Assembly (NCBI GenBank): GCA_910575245.1
Contig: CAJTEN010000010.1
Span: 62,001-126,000, forward strand
Reading direction: 5' to 3'
DNA: 64,000 nucleotides
Source: Clostridia bacterium
Lineage (GTDB): Bacteria > Bacillota > Clostridia > Lachnospirales > Lachnospiraceae
Within the stretch, counting starts at the first letter, position 1. Every line of letters starts with the position of its first letter. Below the pieces are notes generated by a model. The model was not told the origin of the DNA. It saw nothing but the letters and a program-made list of their open reading frames with translations, and searched no databases. Both the position numbers and the translations under genes were made by a program. Positions 62,805-64,000 of the stretch are shown piece by piece.

Positions 62805-64000
62805 CTATCGCTTTAATTCTTCCCGATAAAATTCCCGGAATTCCTCATATCCCTGCGCGGTAAGCTGTTCCTTCTGGAATTTCTTGTTCTTGTTCATCCG
62901 TGTCACAAGAACCTGGTTACCACCCTCACGCTCCTTCTGCGCCATGGCCATTACCTCACATAATCTGCCAGAAGACAGCCCTTTCTCCATAAGGTAGGCA
63001 ATCTTCTTACCTGCCCCCGGCACTTTAAATCCGTTTTCCAACAACAGAAGTATAATACGTTCAAAACCGATGGAAAATCCGCAGGCCGGCACATCGCGGC
63101 CGGTAAACTTCCCAACCATCCTGTCGTATCTTCCGCCTCCGCCGCAGCTTCCGCCGAACTCCGGCATATCGATCTCAAAAATCGTACCCGTATAATAAGA
63201 CATTCCGCGCACCAGCGTGGGGTCAAACACCAGCCGGAAGAACTCTCCTCTGGCCGCCTCCACACTGTCGATGATCTCCCTGAAGCTCTCCATAACTCCT
63301 TCCGGTATCACCTCTGCCAGCTTCTCCGTGATATAGTCAAGCCCGCTTCCGGCGTTCTCTAACCCTCTATATAGTTCCATATATCTGGAAACACTCTCCT
63401 GCGCAAAGCCTGCCTCTGTCAGTTCCGCCTCCACGCCGTCGGCGCCGATCTTGTCCATCTTATCCAGAATGATAAAGACCTGATCATAATCATCCTCCGA
63501 AAATCCGCTGTAAGCCGCCATAGCCTTCAAAATCTGACGGTCATTGATACGTATGTTAAAATTCCGAAAGCCCAGTTTTCCAAGCGTCGTGGTAGTGGCA
63601 AGAATCAGTTCGATTTCCGCCAGATTCCCTGCCTCGCCCAGAATATCAATATCGCACTGCATAAACTGACGGTACCGTCCCCGCTGCGGTCTGTCCGCGC
63701 GCCATACGTTGCCGATCTGCAATGCCTTAAAGGGGGATGGCAGCTCGTTGGCATGATTGGAATAATATCTGACAAGAGGTACCGTCAGATCGTAGCGCAG
63801 CCCGCCGTCCACCAGATCCTCCTCACTTTGTGCCTCCTGCAGACGCAGCTTCTCACCTCGCTTCAATATTTTGAAAATCAGCTTCTCATTCTCGCCGCCC
63901 GCCTTGCAGTTTAAGTTCGCAATATTCTCCACGCAGGGCGTCTCGATGGATGTAAAGCCGAAATTTCCATATGTTTCCTTGATCACTCCGATGACATAAT
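62805..64000 (-). CDS. hisS: Histidine--tRNA ligase, 5' end outside the window
   Basis: Class II aminoacyl-tRNA synthetase. The frame is open through the right edge (Y-V-I-G-V-I-K-E-T-Y), so about 30 N-terminal residues are missing. Motif 2 region RPQRGRYRQFMQCDIDI, the histidine-specific LVRGMSYYTG and CGGGGRYD, and motif 3 (GFSIGFERI) are present. The part after motif 3 is only about 80 residues, shorter and less canonical than the usual anticodon-binding domain. Confidence 0.93.
   Translation of the reverse strand, partial: YVIGVIKETYGNFGFTSIETPCVENIANLNCKAGGENEKLIFKILKRGEKLRLQEAQSEEDLVDGGLRYDLTVPLVRYYSNHANELPSPFKALQIGNVWRADRPQRGRYRQFMQCDIDILGEAGNLAEIELILATTTTLGKLGFRNFNIRINDRQILKAMAAYSGFSEDDYDQVFIILDKMDKIGADGVEAELTEAGFAQESVSRYMELYRGLENAGSGLDYITEKLAEVIPEGVMESFREIIDSVEAARGEFFRLVFDPTLVRGMSYYTGTIFEIDMPEFGGSCGGGGRYDRMVGKFTGRDVPACGFSIGFERIILLLLENGFKVPGAGKKIAYLMEKGLSSGRLCEVMAMAQKEREGGNQVLVTRMNKNKKFQKEQLTAQGYEEFREFYREELKR

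Overview
The window reads as a chromosomal segment of a spore-forming, low-to-mid GC Firmicute of the class Clostridia, most likely Lachnospiraceae. Supporting this are the spoIIGA-sigE-sigG sporulation block directly after ftsZ, a YlmC/YmxH-type sporulation protein, the SCIFF (six-cysteine) peptide with its radical-SAM maturase, a DUF5688-type protein, PrkC/PrpC, and a meso-diaminopimelate-type MurE (DNPR motif). Almost every gene is on the minus strand. Only the first two genes, sigG and the CNNM/HlyC-type gene are on the plus strand.

Layout. 0-2.6 kb: a BceAB-like ABC transporter, cut at the left edge. 2.6-9 kb: recQ, gdhA, a small helical protein and a membrane-anchored double-SH3 protein. 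9-17 kb: tRNA-Arg(CCG), a DUF5688 protein, efp, the shikimate genes aroQ-aroK-aroE, yqeG, nrdR, ylmC and a zinc-ribbon/SH3 membrane protein. 16.3-32.7 kb: the division and cell-wall (dcw) cluster, in transcription order mraZ-rsmH-ftsL-pbp-(small CxxC protein)-spoVD-like pbp-mraY-murD-ftsW-murA-divIB-ftsZ-spoIIGA-sigE, with sigG convergent at the end. 33-39 kb: lgt, ychF, then an AT-rich islet with a decayed Tn916-type integrase, gene fragments, an inverted-repeat element and a GT39-like membrane glycosyltransferase. 38.5-51.3 kb: a housekeeping run of rsgA, prkC, prpC, rlmN, rsmB, a YugP-type protease, fmt, def, priA and murE. 51.7-58 kb: recJ, secDF and the SCIFF cassette (scfB, scfA, TIGR04086 membrane protein). 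58.4-64 kb: a CNNM/HlyC-type gene, a HAD phosphatase, an SseB-like protein, an EamA transporter, a small protein and hisS, cut at the right edge.

Gene content is mostly standard, so the more interesting material is non-coding. (i) Two 189-bp MITE-like elements, 187/189 identical, sit with 10-bp target duplications at the same position of the same GTAACAGTTCAGCC palindrome. (ii) A family of GTAAC/GTTAC palindromes lies between genes and sometimes supplies a stop codon. (iii) Two related 58-60-nt hairpins lie upstream of mraY and murE, and their outer stems differ by compensatory changes. (iv) About 450 bp of stacked hairpins separates prpC and rlmN. (v) Inverted repeats cover the ribosome binding site or start of the spoVD-like pbp gene and of ylmC. 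(vi) A 10-bp-periodic array of MraZ boxes lies just downstream of the mraZ -10 element. (vii) A perfect 16-bp palindrome overlaps the scfA promoter.

Start codons were chosen by Shine-Dalgarno placement and family N-termini, so several genes are shorter than their longest open frame. All calls come from reading the sequence; no database search was run.
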